A DNA stretch of 64,000 nt from Adiantum capillus-veneris (taxonomy: Eukaryota > Streptophyta > Polypodiopsida > Polypodiales > Pteridaceae). The translations under genes and the position numbers were made by a program. The stretch is from positions 78,447,884 through 78,511,883 of the forward strand of contig CM043944.1 in assembly GCA_014529385.2 (NCBI GenBank), given 5' to 3'. The notes under the pieces were generated by a model. That model was not told where the DNA came from and made no database searches. It saw nothing but the letters and a program-made list of their open reading frames with translations. Below, piece after piece: positions 10,661 to 21,594 of this stretch (positions within the stretch are counted from its first letter, which is position 1; each line of letters starts with the position of its first letter).

Positions 10661-12232
10661 CTTAAATAGTACCTATCAATATCTTAAGCCTAGTACGCAT
10701 GTGGATGATAGGGGAGTCCCCTCTTTTTTTTTGCCATTTCTTGAGTTTAAGCAACGAATCTTCTTGAGAAAATCGAAGTTGAAATACATAATTGTCCTTG
10801 ACGACATCTTCAAAACGCGCGAAAAAAAGAGGAGGCAGAGCTCCTCCATCATCTGCGTGTGTGCGGATGATGGGGGAGCTCTGTCCCCTTTTTTTTCCAT
10901 TTTTGGAGTACTATTTAAGACAATGAAGGAGTCAGAACCAAGCGAGTATATGCACTAGAGAGATCTCTGGTACCTCTACTCGCTTGGTTTTGACCTCATG
11001 AGGCCCTAGACTTAAGATATAGCATTTTTAAGTCCACGAATGCATCCGGAACATCCAAAAACCTCAGGATAGCACTGAAAAATGTTGAAATCTGACGTCT
11101 CTAGCTCAAGATATAGCATTTTTAAGCTTCGAGCCTCATGAGGTCACTACCAAGCGAATAGAGGTCCTTGAGACTCCAAAAACCTTAGGATAGCACTGTA
11201 AAACGTTGAAATCTGACGTCTCTATCTCAAGATATAGCATTTTTAAGCTTCGGGCCTCATGAGGTCACTACCAAGCGAATAGAGGTCCTTGAGGGGTCTC
11301 TAGAACCTCTATTCGCTTGGTTCTGACCTCATGAGGTCCTAGGCTTAAGATATAGCATTTTTAGGTCCACGAATGCATCCGGAACGTTCAAAAACCTTAG
11401 GATAGCACTGTAAAACGCTGAAACCTGACGTCTCTAGCTCAAGATATAACATTTTTAAGCCTAGGGCCTCATGAAGTCATTACCAAGCGAGTAGAGGCCC
11501 TTGAGAACATCTCTTTCTTCAAGACGTGCAAAAAATAGGGGAGGTAGAGCTCCCCCATCATCCGCACGCACGGATGATGGGGGAGCTATGTACCCCCTTT
11601 TCTTCCATTTTTGGAGTACTATTTAAGACAATGAAGGAGTCAGAATCAAGCGAATAGAGGCCCTTGAGGGGTCTCTGGGACCTCTATTCCCTTGGTTCTG
11701 ATCTCATGAGACCCTAAGATTTAGATATAGCATTTTTAAGCACACGAATGCATTTAGAATGTCCAAAAACCTTAAGATAGCACTATAAAACACTGAAATT
11801 TGACGTCTCTAGCTCAAGATATAGCGTTTTAAAGCCTGAGACCTCTCACGGGCCTCTATTTGCTTGGTATTGACCTCATGAGGTTGTAAGCTTAAAAATG
11901 CTATATTTTGAGCTAGAGACGTCAAATTTCAGTGTTTTATAGTGCTATCTTAAGGTTTTTGGACATTCTAAATGCATTCATGGTATTCTTTTTGTATTTT
12001 GAAAACATATCTTTCTTCGAAACGCGAAAAAAAAGAGCTATGTCCCCTCTTTTTTTTCATTCTCGAGTACTATTTCAGACAATGAAGGAGTCAGGACCAA
12101 GTGAATAGAGGCCCTTGAGGTATCTTTGGTACCTCTATTCGCTTAGTTCTGACGTTATGAGGCCGTAGGCTTAAGATATAGCATTTCTAAGCCCACGAAT
12201 GTATCTGAAACTTCCAAAAACCTTAGGATAGC
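10660..12232. repeat. Foldback repeat cluster FB2
   Basis: Type A and type B units are interleaved over 1.5 kb. B hairpins lie at about 10828-10890 and 11530-11600, with decayed ones near 10700 and 12030. A hairpins lie at about 10931-10994, 11135-11325, 11640-11700 and 12085-12160. The linker CACGAATGCATCCGGAACGT with CCTTAGGATAGCACTGTAAA recurs at least five times in both orientations. The cluster stops at 12232 in the reverse transcriptase of the inverted Gyp-A half. It contains no credible ORF. Confidence 0.88.
11746..11979. repeat. Perfect 72-bp inverted repeat, 90-nt spacer
   Basis: Positions 11746-11817 are exactly reverse-complementary to 11908-11979 by direct reading. The arm includes CCTTAAGATAGCACTATAAA and TGACGTCTCTAGCTCAA. 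The spacer contains one arm of the CCTCATGAGG palindrome. Such perfect arms imply either recent origin or repair by gene conversion. A transcript from either strand would form a long hairpin. Confidence 0.9.
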
Positions 12233-12790
12233 ATTGTGACAATGTATTCGTAAACACCAAATGTGGTGTGAAATGCGGTCTTTACAATGTCTTGATCAAC
12301 TATCCTTATTTGATGATAGCCACTTTTTAGGTCAATCCTACTTAAGTAGGTCGATCCTTGTAGGTTATCAAATAGGTCTTCTACCCGTGGAACGGGAAAC
12401 CTATTCTTGATAGTGATCCTATTTAGTGCTCTATAGTCGACACACATACGATATGTGCCGTCTTTCTTTTGCACTAATAGCACAGGTGAGCAAAATGGAG
12501 ATGAGCTAGGCCTAACCATGCCCTTCTCAACTAACTCATGCACTTGCCGCATAATCTCCTCTTGTTGAGCTTGAGAAACTCTATAAGGAGGTTTGTTAGG
12601 CGGTGAACTTCCTGGAAGAAGTTTAATTGCATGGTCATCATTACCTCGTTTAGGAGGTAGCTCACAAGGGATGTCGTCAATAAAAACATCTTGAAACCCC
12701 TTGAGAAAATTGGATAACTCTAATTCCTTTTGGTTGCTTTTATTTTCTTTTGCTAAAGCATTAGGTTTATTTTGAGAATCTTTAACAAAA
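12233..12790 (-). pseudogene. Gyp-A reverse transcriptase, N-terminal half (inverted)
   Basis: Read on the minus strand, this encodes the protease-RT linker ([15 protein letters not shown]), then the RT entry [50 protein letters not shown] and [12 protein letters not shown]. It stops at FGVYEYIV, where foldback DNA begins. The next residues expected from sister copies, MPFGLTN, are exactly those with which the + strand fragment starts at 890. The half is open within itself and joins upstream to protease and gag. Confidence 0.92.
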
Positions 12791-13621
12791 ATCATGTACA
12801 CAGAAATAGAGATCTTTATTGACTTTGTTGAAAGCTGGTGTATATACAATGGGGATAGTGTTACCCATTTCCTTAGCATCTATATACATGTATTTTTCCC
12901 TGAACTTAAAGGAGATTCTCCTTTTAGGGAATTTAACATTGGCAACCAGGCGATCAAACCATGGTGCCCCTAGGATTACATCCTCATGCTTGAGAGGAGA
13001 GATAAAGAATTCCTCTTTGTCCACATAGCTTTGGACATGAAGCCTCAATTTCCCGATTAAGGGAGTGACTGAAGGTTCTTGCCCCTTGAAAGCACTCTCT
13101 GCGGGTAGGACATCTCCCATCTCGTAGGCTTGTATGCCTAGCTTGGTGGCCAACTCTATAGATATAAAATTGTGAGTAGAACGAGGGTCAAAGAGAATAA
13201 AAGCATCATGTTCTCTTACCTTTCCCCAAGCATGGCACAGAGAAGATCCTTTGTGGTGAGTTTGGTGAGTCTCCTCCTCTTGGATTTCAACCAAGGTAGC
13301 TCTAGGAGGATCTTGGTGGTTGTTTTTTTGGGGACAAGCGCGGTACGCATGCCCTTGTTTTCCGCACTTGAAACACCGATTATCCTTGCGATAACGCTCA
13401 AGCTCTTCAGGAGAGAGCTTGTTTTTACCTTTGTAAACTCCCTTTCCCTTAGGAGACTTTTGGACATTGTCCTTCCCCTTAGGCTCGTTGGAACCCTTGT
13501 TTTCCGTGGGCTTATTATTTCTTTTAGCCCCCGTTTGGAAATTGATTCGAGAGGCCACCATAGTATGGTGTATTACCGCCGATATGGTACGTGGCCTTTG
13601 GGAGTTGACATACTCCGCCAT
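12782..13621 (-). pseudogene. Gyp-A gag C-terminus and aspartic protease
   Basis: This 279-codon frame starts within gag (AEYVNSQRPRTISAVIHH), has a CCHC zinc knuckle (CFKCGKQGHAYRACP, about residue 83), and a retropepsin-like domain whose active-site block reads LFDPRSTHNFIS. The Gyp-D copy has LFDPGSTHNFIS, so the G after P is mutated to R here. A second conserved block is GAPWFDRLVANVKFP. The protease would process the polyprotein in the particle. Compared with Gyp-B, the middle of gag is deleted just upstream, at about 13620. Confidence 0.88.
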
Positions 13622-14514
13622 TCGACATGGAGTAGCTTAGAGGACTCCATGAAGCCCTCATCTCCAAACACCGCATCAAACTGTTGGATAAATGCCAAGA
13701 CTTTGTCCGTAGCACCAAAGGTGCCATCATAGGTAAGGAAAGAGATGCTCTTCCCTCCCTCTTTGAACTTCTTGAGCTTGGACGACCTCTTCCACGCGGC
13801 ATAGGATTTCCTATGGCCTCTTCTTTTTGATGGTTCAAAGGTTGCACCATCACTTTCTTCAGAAGGTGAAGAATTTGAAGAAGGTGGAGAAGAGAGTGAC
13901 CTCTTTCTCGCCTTTTTCTTGTCTTGATCTTCGTCGTCTTCACCATCACTTTCATAAGAGGAAGAGGATGAAGAAGATGGAGAAGACGGTGTCCTCTTTC
14001 TCGCCTTTTTCTTCTCTTGCTTTTTATCATCCCTCTTTGAATTATGGTGTGGAGAAGGATGCGATGGTCTTCTACGCTTTGGTGGTGGTGGAGAGCGTTT
14101 AGCCCGCCATCTTCGTGGAGCCATCTCCACCGACGTGGCGGGAGACTCACTTCTTTCTCATTCCTTTGGTGGAGGCTCTTGAGTTCTCCTTTGGGAAGGA
14201 GATGCATCATCAAGAAGTAAATTCTTGAGACCTTCGTATGAATTCTCTTCTTCTTCCCGAATCGGAGAGAGACCTCTTTTGGAAGTCTCAGAAGGAGGCT
14301 TCCTAGGTGTTCTCTCGTCATGGTGGTGAGCTTGGAGAATCCCGTGAGCATGGAGCTGCCATTGCACTTCACTTTGGAGAGATGGATTGTCCATGGCTTG
14401 TTGAAGCCTAGAAACAAGATAGTTAACAAGCATCGGAGCATCATTAGTAGCTTGCTCATTAACAAAATCAAAGTTATCAACATTAATTTCACTCTCTTTA
14501 CTATTGTCAGCCAT
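13573..14514 (-). pseudogene. Gyp-A gag N-terminal region
   Basis: The start is ATG at 14512-14514 (MADNSKESEINVDNFDF). The frame covers VNYLVSRLQQAM and a proline- and arginine-rich region, ends at TGA near 14158, and resumes in another frame with PRRWRAKRSPPPPKRRRP. Two copies of a lysine/arginine-serine block (KKKARKRTPSSPSSSS and KKKARKRSLSSPP) follow, each after an acidic patch. Then comes KSISFLTYDGTFGATDKVL, the start of the capsid-like domain. The rest of the capsid region is deleted relative to Gyp-B. Confidence 0.82.
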
Positions 14515-14918
14515 TCTAACAACTTTTAGGTGTAAACTTTTTAGGTGTACTTTGGCACTTCAAGCCCTAGTTGCTACTCCTCTTTACCCCTTTAGAAAAA
14601 GAACTCAAGCTACTGTACCCGTGGCTCGAATACCATTAATTGCAAGGAATAGAAGAGAGGGTCGTTCAACACCAAAACAACACCGGCTCCTGTCAAGCTT
14701 CTAATAGCTCAATAGTGGTTAAGCCGTAGGCAAGCCCCGTAGGACTCCACTATTAAGACCATAGCTCTCGACGGTGATGCCCCGTTAACTGCACGAAGGG
14801 AGGCGCACTGCAAGGCTAAAAAATCCCTATTCTACTTACTTACAGGCAATTAATAATACCAACCATTTATAGCTAGCTTGAGGACCTCCCTTCTTGAGCA
14901 AGAAAACAGAAACCTTGT
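14515..14918 (-). other. Gyp-A 5' leader
   Basis: Untranslated leader between primer-binding site and gag, about 400 nt, matching 43777-44181 and 32506-32903. It contains short inverted words (GACTCCACTATTAAGACC region) and no ORF of note. It probably holds packaging or dimerisation signals, which is an inference from position. Confidence 0.7.
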
Positions 14919-14931
14919 GCTCTGATACCAA
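14919..14931 (-). promoter_or_regulatory. Primer-binding site, initiator tRNA-Met
   Basis: On the minus strand the sequence directly following the LTR is TTGGTATCAGAGC, the standard plant retrotransposon site complementary to the 3' end of initiator methionine tRNA. It fixes the inner LTR boundary at 14932. Confidence 0.9.
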
Positions 14932-16125
14932 TGTAACATTTAATGGCCTAAAAACTTGTGTGTAGCGGAAATTAGCATAAACATAGTGGGCATTTCATTA
15001 GAATAGATTCCTAATGAGAATTACAAGAGTGCTTGGGTGGAGAGAGCAACAAAAAGCATAACACCTAGTTAGATAGCATGAACAATACTTTCAAAAGAGA
15101 GAGAAATTAAGCTATTGACAACAGTTGAGGACCGGATTTGCATGGAGCCGGTCCCCCCTCCAAAAGGCTTTGTATTATGGTTTCTCCCATCAAGAGAGAC
15201 ATTGTACAATACAATTCTTTGTGTTCCTTCAAGACTAGCTAGTGCAATGAAGATGAAAGCTTCAAGCACTAAGCAAAACACTTATCAAACACAACATTAA
15301 TTCTCCCCGGTCTCAGACCCAAGACCTCACACACCTTCGAAAATGGTGAGAGCTAGCAGGGTATGAGAGTAGATTGAGAGGAAGAAGGAGTAATCTTACG
15401 AGAAAGATTTACATCTCCTCACATAATCACTCATATTAGCATAGCTTAGCTTAGTAATTAGCATGGTAGAGGAGATGAGCATGCATTGAAGCTTGGCCCT
15501 TGGTTGGATTTGCATCACAAAGCCAAGAGTTGTTGGTGTAGGCCTCCCTTCTCATAAGCTTAGAGTAGGTGGTAAGCTTTCCATTAAAGCTTGAGAAGGA
15601 GAGAGAGTCTTCTTTACTTCACACATGAGATTGTGTGAGTGTGTGTGTGTGATAATGCCTTGCAAAAATCAGCCCCCTCTCTCTCTTGGTCGACCCCTCT
15701 TGCTATTTGCTCATGCTCTCCTCTCATTGGACCTCCCCAGGCCTAGCCAATGGTAGTTAAGCAGTATAAGTGATAGCCTTCTGACATGTGTCCCCCTTTC
15801 CCTTTTGTGACAGCTTTAGGTAATCTAATAATTCAACTAAACTCTCATTGGACCCCTTTGCCTCCTGGCCAATAGGAATCAGGCAAGCCATTGGGCTGTT
15901 GAATGCTCATTGGACCCCTTGGGAGACTGTCCAATAGTCTTCTAGAGGACTTAATTCTCATTGGTTCTTTTATTAAGTGTTTTTAAATTAATTAAACTAG
16001 ATTTCCTCTATCCTAATTCTCATTGGTCCACCTCCAAGGCCATCCAATAGGAACTGGGTACACCTTGTGGGCATCTGGGCTAGGGAGCTGACATGTGTCC
16101 CTCATTCCCTTTGTGTAAAGGGAGC

Positions 16126-16193
<68 letters not shown>

Positions 16194-16570
16194 CTTTCTC
16201 TCTCATCCCCTACAAGCTAGGCTCACCCCCTCCTATGTAGGGATTTGAAAAGACTTTTGGGACACACACAAAGCATCCAATTCCCCCCATGGTTGACCTT
16301 TGGACACAACGTTTGAATTTTGGAACCTTAGCATTTTGGAAGTCTTAATGGGCTGAACCTTAGGGTCTTTTTAGCCCATTGTTGCACATGGCTCTTTTGC
16401 AGATGGCCCCCCTTTGGATCCCTATTTTCCCTCCTTTGGATCCCTACTGTGGCCGGTCTGCTAGCTTAACCAATATTCTAGCTTTTTCTCCCCTGGCACT
16501 TCCCCATATTAAATGCTCAGTTTAACATGAGAAAATCATTTAGGAGAATTAGATATTGAATATTATGACA
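14932..16570 (-). mobile_element. 5' LTR of Gyp-A (inverted half)
   Basis: On the minus strand it begins TGTCATAATATTC (16570) and ends ATGTTACA (14932), 1639 bp. It is nearly identical to 8620-10196; the main length difference is a (TG)33 tract at 16127-16192 against (CA)8. The flank just outside is CTGTT. The flank outside the partner LTR, read in the same sense, is ATGTT, a four-of-five match expected of a target-site duplication. The ORFs at 15069-15300 are LTR shadows. Confidence 0.92.
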
Positions 16571-16811
16571 CTGTTAATGGCAGCCCAATCAAATTCGTTG
16601 CTTACACTCTAGAAATGAAGAACTAGTATGGGGCATTTGGCTAATGGTTGAGTGTGAAGTGGTTGTGTAGGGTTAGATTTAATGTGAAATGTATATGTTT
16701 TTGCAATAGATTATGTCTATAATGTATTTTTTAAATAAAATTTTCTTAAATCAACACTTTATGTTTATTATAAGTATTTTGGTTGTGTATCTTTAGGGCA
16801 TCTCTTAGAGT

Positions 16812-16862
<51 letters not shown>

Positions 16863-17404
16863 GCAAAGAGATAACAACCCTTTAAATTAAATAAGATCTC
16901 TTTTTTTAAAGTAATAGTATTTGTTAAAAGAAGAAAGATTTCCGGAAAAAACATTTTATCCATTTGGAGTAAATGATCTAATTTTCTTAGTATAAAGTGT
17001 TTCTAAGTGATTTGCATTGTCCTTTATTGTTGTTGAATCTATAATTTTGATCATGAACTTTTTGTTGAACGGCTTGTATCTGCTAACGTCAGTTATCATC
17101 AATTTAGTAAGTTGTTTTTTATGTTGTAAAATCCTTCTTTTTAGATTATTCGTTTGTCCAATATATTTTTTTATTATTTATTATACATTGTAACTTATAA
17201 ATAAAAATCTTACTTTTATTTTTTGGAGTTGTTCATTTTCGGAGAGACTTTGTTTTTGTAAAAAAACAACAATTAGACTCTATTAAAATGACTTTGTATG
17301 AACTTTTATGAGTTTTAGTATAAATATATAAGGTATTTAAAATGTATTCAAATATTTTAAATATAGATTGTTATTTTAAAGTAAACAATGGATTCACATT
17401 TGGG

Positions 17405-17446
<42 letters not shown>

Positions 17447-17454
17447 TGAGGATG
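16571..17454. other. AT-rich intergenic DNA with two GA tracts
   Basis: No coding signal is seen. GA dinucleotide tracts occupy 16816-16860 and 17407-17444. The remainder is AT-rich. This is the DNA bordering the Gyp-A insertion on the right. Confidence 0.7.
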
Positions 17455-20400
17455 CTTCATCTCTAGTATCTGGCGGGTAAACAAGAGCTTCCAAGCCATG
17501 AACTTGTCTAGGAAGAGCTCGAAGATCCTTGCCCTAAGTCCATGTAGATGATCCTATGTAAACAAGTGATCTGACGTGTCGAGGTCAAGTGGTAAGTATC
17601 TGTCCACCCAATATAGAGGTGTTTTCTCTGCGAATGTCGGAATCCCATATGCCATGAGAATGGCTATATCTTATGTGAACTCCTTTGATGAGTGCATAGG
17701 TGTGTCCATAGCAAAGCACAAGTCACCAACTCCTCTGGAGTGCGCAACTTCCAAATTATGGCTGGAATGAATGGATCTCCCTAATGACGAAGATACTGTA
17801 AACAGCAACAGTCACTGAGAGACCGAACGGACCACTAAGAGATGATTTCGTGGCTAGAGCTAACTTCATCCTATGTGTGAAAAACACAATCGAAAAGGTT
17901 GTTGTCCACCCAAAAACGCGATAGCGAGGTGATAAAACGCTTCTATCCATTGATTTTCAGCGTGCTCGTATGCTCTTGGCAGGGTCCGGAACGGTGTAGA
18001 GGGTGTAGGGATGGTGGGGAATCAATGTCAAAGCCCCTGGTGGGCTGAGAACAAAGAAAGTAGCAGTGGAAGTATGGCTGAAATCTGATGATCTAAAGAG
18101 GAGCAGGATCGACAAGGCGAGCTGGTGTGGAAGGCAAGATTTAGGGTTGAAAAGCTGAGCGCTGCCTTCTTGTTGAGAAAACGATACAGTTGTCCAAAAA
18201 CGCAGCTCTCTAAGTCCATGTAGATGCTCTTGTGTAAGCAAGTGATATGATGTGGCGAGGTCAAGTGGTAAATGTCTGTCCATCCAAGATGGTGGTGTTT
18301 TCTCTGGGAATGTCGGAATCATAGGTGTGTCCATAGCAAACCACAAGTCACCACTTCCTTTGGAGTGTGCAACCGTCGAATGATAGGTGGAATGAATGGA
18401 TCTCCCAAGGACTCTACACCCGTAGATCATCAAGCCGATGTCGAACATAATGTGTACTGCAACAGTCACTTAGAAAACACACGAACCACCACGAGATGGT
18501 GTCCTAGCAGGAAGTAACTTATCCATTGTGTAAGAAAATCTGAAGGTAGGAATCCAAATGATCAGGAGTGTAGAAGAGTAATTGCACTACCATCTAAGCC
18601 AAGCTCTGGATGACTCTGGATGTAGTCACGAGATGCTTCATCTCCTGTATCTGGCGGGTAAAGTCTTCAAGAGATTCCAAGCCATGAACTTGTCTAGGAA
18701 GAGATCGAAGATTCTCCTCCTAAGTCCATGTAGATGATCCTATGTAAGCAAGTGATTTGACGTGTCGAGGTCAAGTGGTAAGTGTTTGTCCACCCAATAT
18801 GGAGGTGTTTTCTTTGTGAATGTCGGAATCCCATATTTCATGAGCCTTATGTAAACTCCTTTGATGAGTGCATATGTGTGTCCATAGAAAACCACAAGTC
18901 ACCACCTCCTTTGGAGTGCACAACCGTCCAAATTATGGTTGGAACGAATGGATCTCCCAATGACGAAGATACTGTGTATTGCAACAGTCATTGAGAGACG
19001 GAACGGCGGACCACTACGAGATGGTGTCTTGGCTGGAGGTAACTTCATCCTATGTGAAAAACACAAGCGAAAAGGTGCTATCCACCCCAAAACGCGATTG
19101 CGAGGTGATAAAAACGCTTCTGTCCATTGATTTTCAGCGTGATCGTACGCTCCCGGCAGGGTCCGAAACGGTGTAGAGGGTGTAGGGATGGTGGGAAATC
19201 AATGTCAGAGTCCCTAGTGGGCTGAAAACAGAGAAAGTAGCAGTGGAAGTATGGATGAAATCTGATGATCTAAAGAGGAACAGGATCGGCAAGGCGAGCT
19301 GGTGTGGAAGGCAAGATTTAGGGTTGAAAAGTTGAGCGATGCCTTCTTGTTGCAAAAACCATACACTTGTCCAAAAACGCAGCTCCCTAAGTCCATGTAG
19401 ATGCTCTTGTGTAAGCAAGTGATCTGCCGTGTTGAGGTCAAGTGGTAAGTGTATGTCTACCAAAGATGGTGGCGTTTTCTCTGGGAATGTCGAAATCCCA
19501 TATGCCATGAGTATGGCCATATCGCGTGTGCACTTCTTTGCTGAGTGCATAGGTGTGTCCCTAACAAACCACAAGTCACCACTTCCTTTGGAGTGTGTAA
19601 CCGCTGAATGATGGTTGGAATGAATGATCTCCCAAGGACTCTACGCCCGTAGATGATCAAGCTAATGTCGAACATACTATGTACTGCAACAGTCACTTAG
19701 AAAACGCACGGACCACCACGAGATGGTGTCCTGACAGGAAGTAACTTCATTCTTTGTGTAAGAAACTCTGAAGGTAGGAATCCAAATGATTAGGAGTGTA
19801 GAAGAGTAATTGCACTACCATCTAAGCCAAGCTCTGGATGACTCCGGATGCAGTCGTGGGATGCTTCATCTCTAGTATCTGGCAAGTAAACTCTCCAAGA
19901 GATTCCAAAGCACTGAAGTCCCACTATAGTCTCTAGATCCAAGCAATGAAGTTGTTTAGGAAGAGATCAAAGATCCTCTCTCTAAGTGCATGTAGATGGT
20001 CCTGTGTACGCAAGTGACCTGACGTGTTGAGGTCAAGTGTTAAGTGTGTGTCCATCCAAGATGGATCCATAGCAAACCACAAGTCACCACCCCTCCTCTG
20101 GAGTGTGCAACTGTCGAATGATGGTTGGAAGGAATGGATCTCCCAAGGATTGCGAGCTGTAGATGATCAAACCAATGTCAAAGATACTGTGTACTGCAAC
20201 AGTCAGTGAGAGACCAAACGGACCACTACGAGATGGTGTCCTAGCAGGAGGTAACTTCATCCTATGTGAAAAACACAAGCAAAAAGGCTACTGTCCACCC
20301 AAAAACGCGACTGCAAGGAGGTGATAAAAACGCTTCTGTCCATTGATTTTCAGCGTGCTCGTATGCTCTCGGCAAGTTCCGGAATGATGTAGAGGGTGTA

Positions 20401-20540
20401 GGGAGGGTGGGGAATCAATGTCAGAGCCCCCGGTGGGCTGAAAACAGAGAAAATAGCAGTGGAAGTATGGCTGAAATCTGATGATCCAAAGAGGAATAGG
20501 ATCGGCAAGGCGACCTGGTGTGGATGTATGCAAGATTGAT
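17455..20540. repeat. Tandem array of about 1.18-kb units
   Basis: The word TAAGTCCATGTAGATG (last copy with one change) recurs at about 17534, 18208, 18720, 19386 and 19982. Spacing alternates near 670 and 510-600, giving a higher-order unit of about 1.18 kb made of two related halves. Each unit includes GATGCTTCATCTC, GTCGAGGTCAAGTGGTAAGT, a CAACAGTCA block and TTGATTTTCAGCGTG. Minus-strand frames in the units (18028-18469 and 19134-19574) resemble each other (LPLDLNTADHLLTQEHLHGL), so an old coding segment may underlie it, but I recognise no family. Confidence 0.8.
19134..19574 (-). pseudogene. Unrecognised ORF within the tandem array
   Basis: A 146-codon frame whose homologue in the preceding unit is 17957-18469. 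The shared blocks FPEKTPPS and TQEHLHGLRELRFWT are kept between units, while the stop and start positions differ. No transmembrane segment, signal peptide or known motif is evident. Conservation may simply reflect recent duplication of DNA rather than selection. A protein-coding origin is possible but unproven. Confidence 0.3.
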
Positions 20541-20569
20541 CTAAGGTATGTTGGTAGGGATATGATCTG

Positions 20570-20760
20570 ATGTATAATAATGGGAGTCTCGGAGGTGGAA
20601 CGATTACTCCTCAGGAACAGTTATGCAGGAAATACCATGGGCATCATTGCTTGGTATGGGACCCAGGTAAAAGGGCTCAGTTTTGGATTGCGGCTACAGT
20701 AAGAGCGAAGTGCAAAGTAATCAGGATGTATAAGAAGTTGGAAGCAAGGAGGCATCCATG
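20570..20760 (+). pseudogene. Unrecognised coding remnant, copy 1
   Basis: The frame encodes GTITPQEQLCRKYHGHHC, LVWDPGKRAQFWIA and KVIRMYKKLEA. A diverged copy on the opposite strand (21595-22101) encodes ETITSQAQLCEKINGHNR, LVWDPRKGA and KVTKMYEQIEA. Conservation at the protein level between diverged DNA copies supports a real ancestral gene. I do not recognise the family. The two copies face each other across about 0.85 kb. Confidence 0.45.
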
Positions 20761-21594
20761 AGATTTTGGTCGAGGAAAGACCTGGAAGGGGAGATTGAAT
20801 CAGCTTCCCTCGGGTCCGAGCCAGCTGGAGGTGGAAGGCGGCTGAGATTGGGACTTATGCAAGCCCTGGATGGTCGATGGATTCCCCCTCAACAAAGACG
20901 ACGAGTCAGCGTGCGGGGATATCCAACAATTATCGGGTTGAGCTAGAGGGTATATCTACCTCGACTCGAGGAGCCACCACGGGCTCTACAATCCAAAACA
21001 TAAGTGTTTGGAGCTCTAAGGCTCACACCTCTTCTGTCATACAAAAAATAGGGTTCATGCAACCCTCGCAAAGGACCACCTTAAGCGTAAAAGGCTCAAT
21101 GCACTCTGGTCATACCTTTCCTTTAATGCCATCCGTGACACCTGTACCCTCTCCTCCATAGCCGCACTCCGATTCTCTACCCGGCTTTCATCACAACCAT
21201 CATCAGCCAAAACGCAAACATCATTAGCTAACTGGATTAGCATTCTACTTGTTTTCTCACCTAGAAACGTCGTGCCCAAAATGCATGTGTCGAAAGGCCT
21301 TTGATGGTTCGTGTCCTAGATATCCAGTACATTCTCTAACTCAATGTCATCTGCACATATCTCTAGTTGAACATGGGGGGCCTTATCTCCAAGCTCTCGT
21401 GTTTTCATCGGATTATTCCTGAAAGTATGAGGCCATGATCCGATGGAGAAAATGCAGTACTTGTCTGCAAACTAGTGGAGGCAAGGGGGCTATCAGTGAA
21501 GGGTCTAACAGCAAGTTCTGGTCCTTATGTCAAGCTCATCATTGGGCGCAAGAGAACAACCCAATGAAGGTGGTAGTTCCATGAGGGATTTGTG

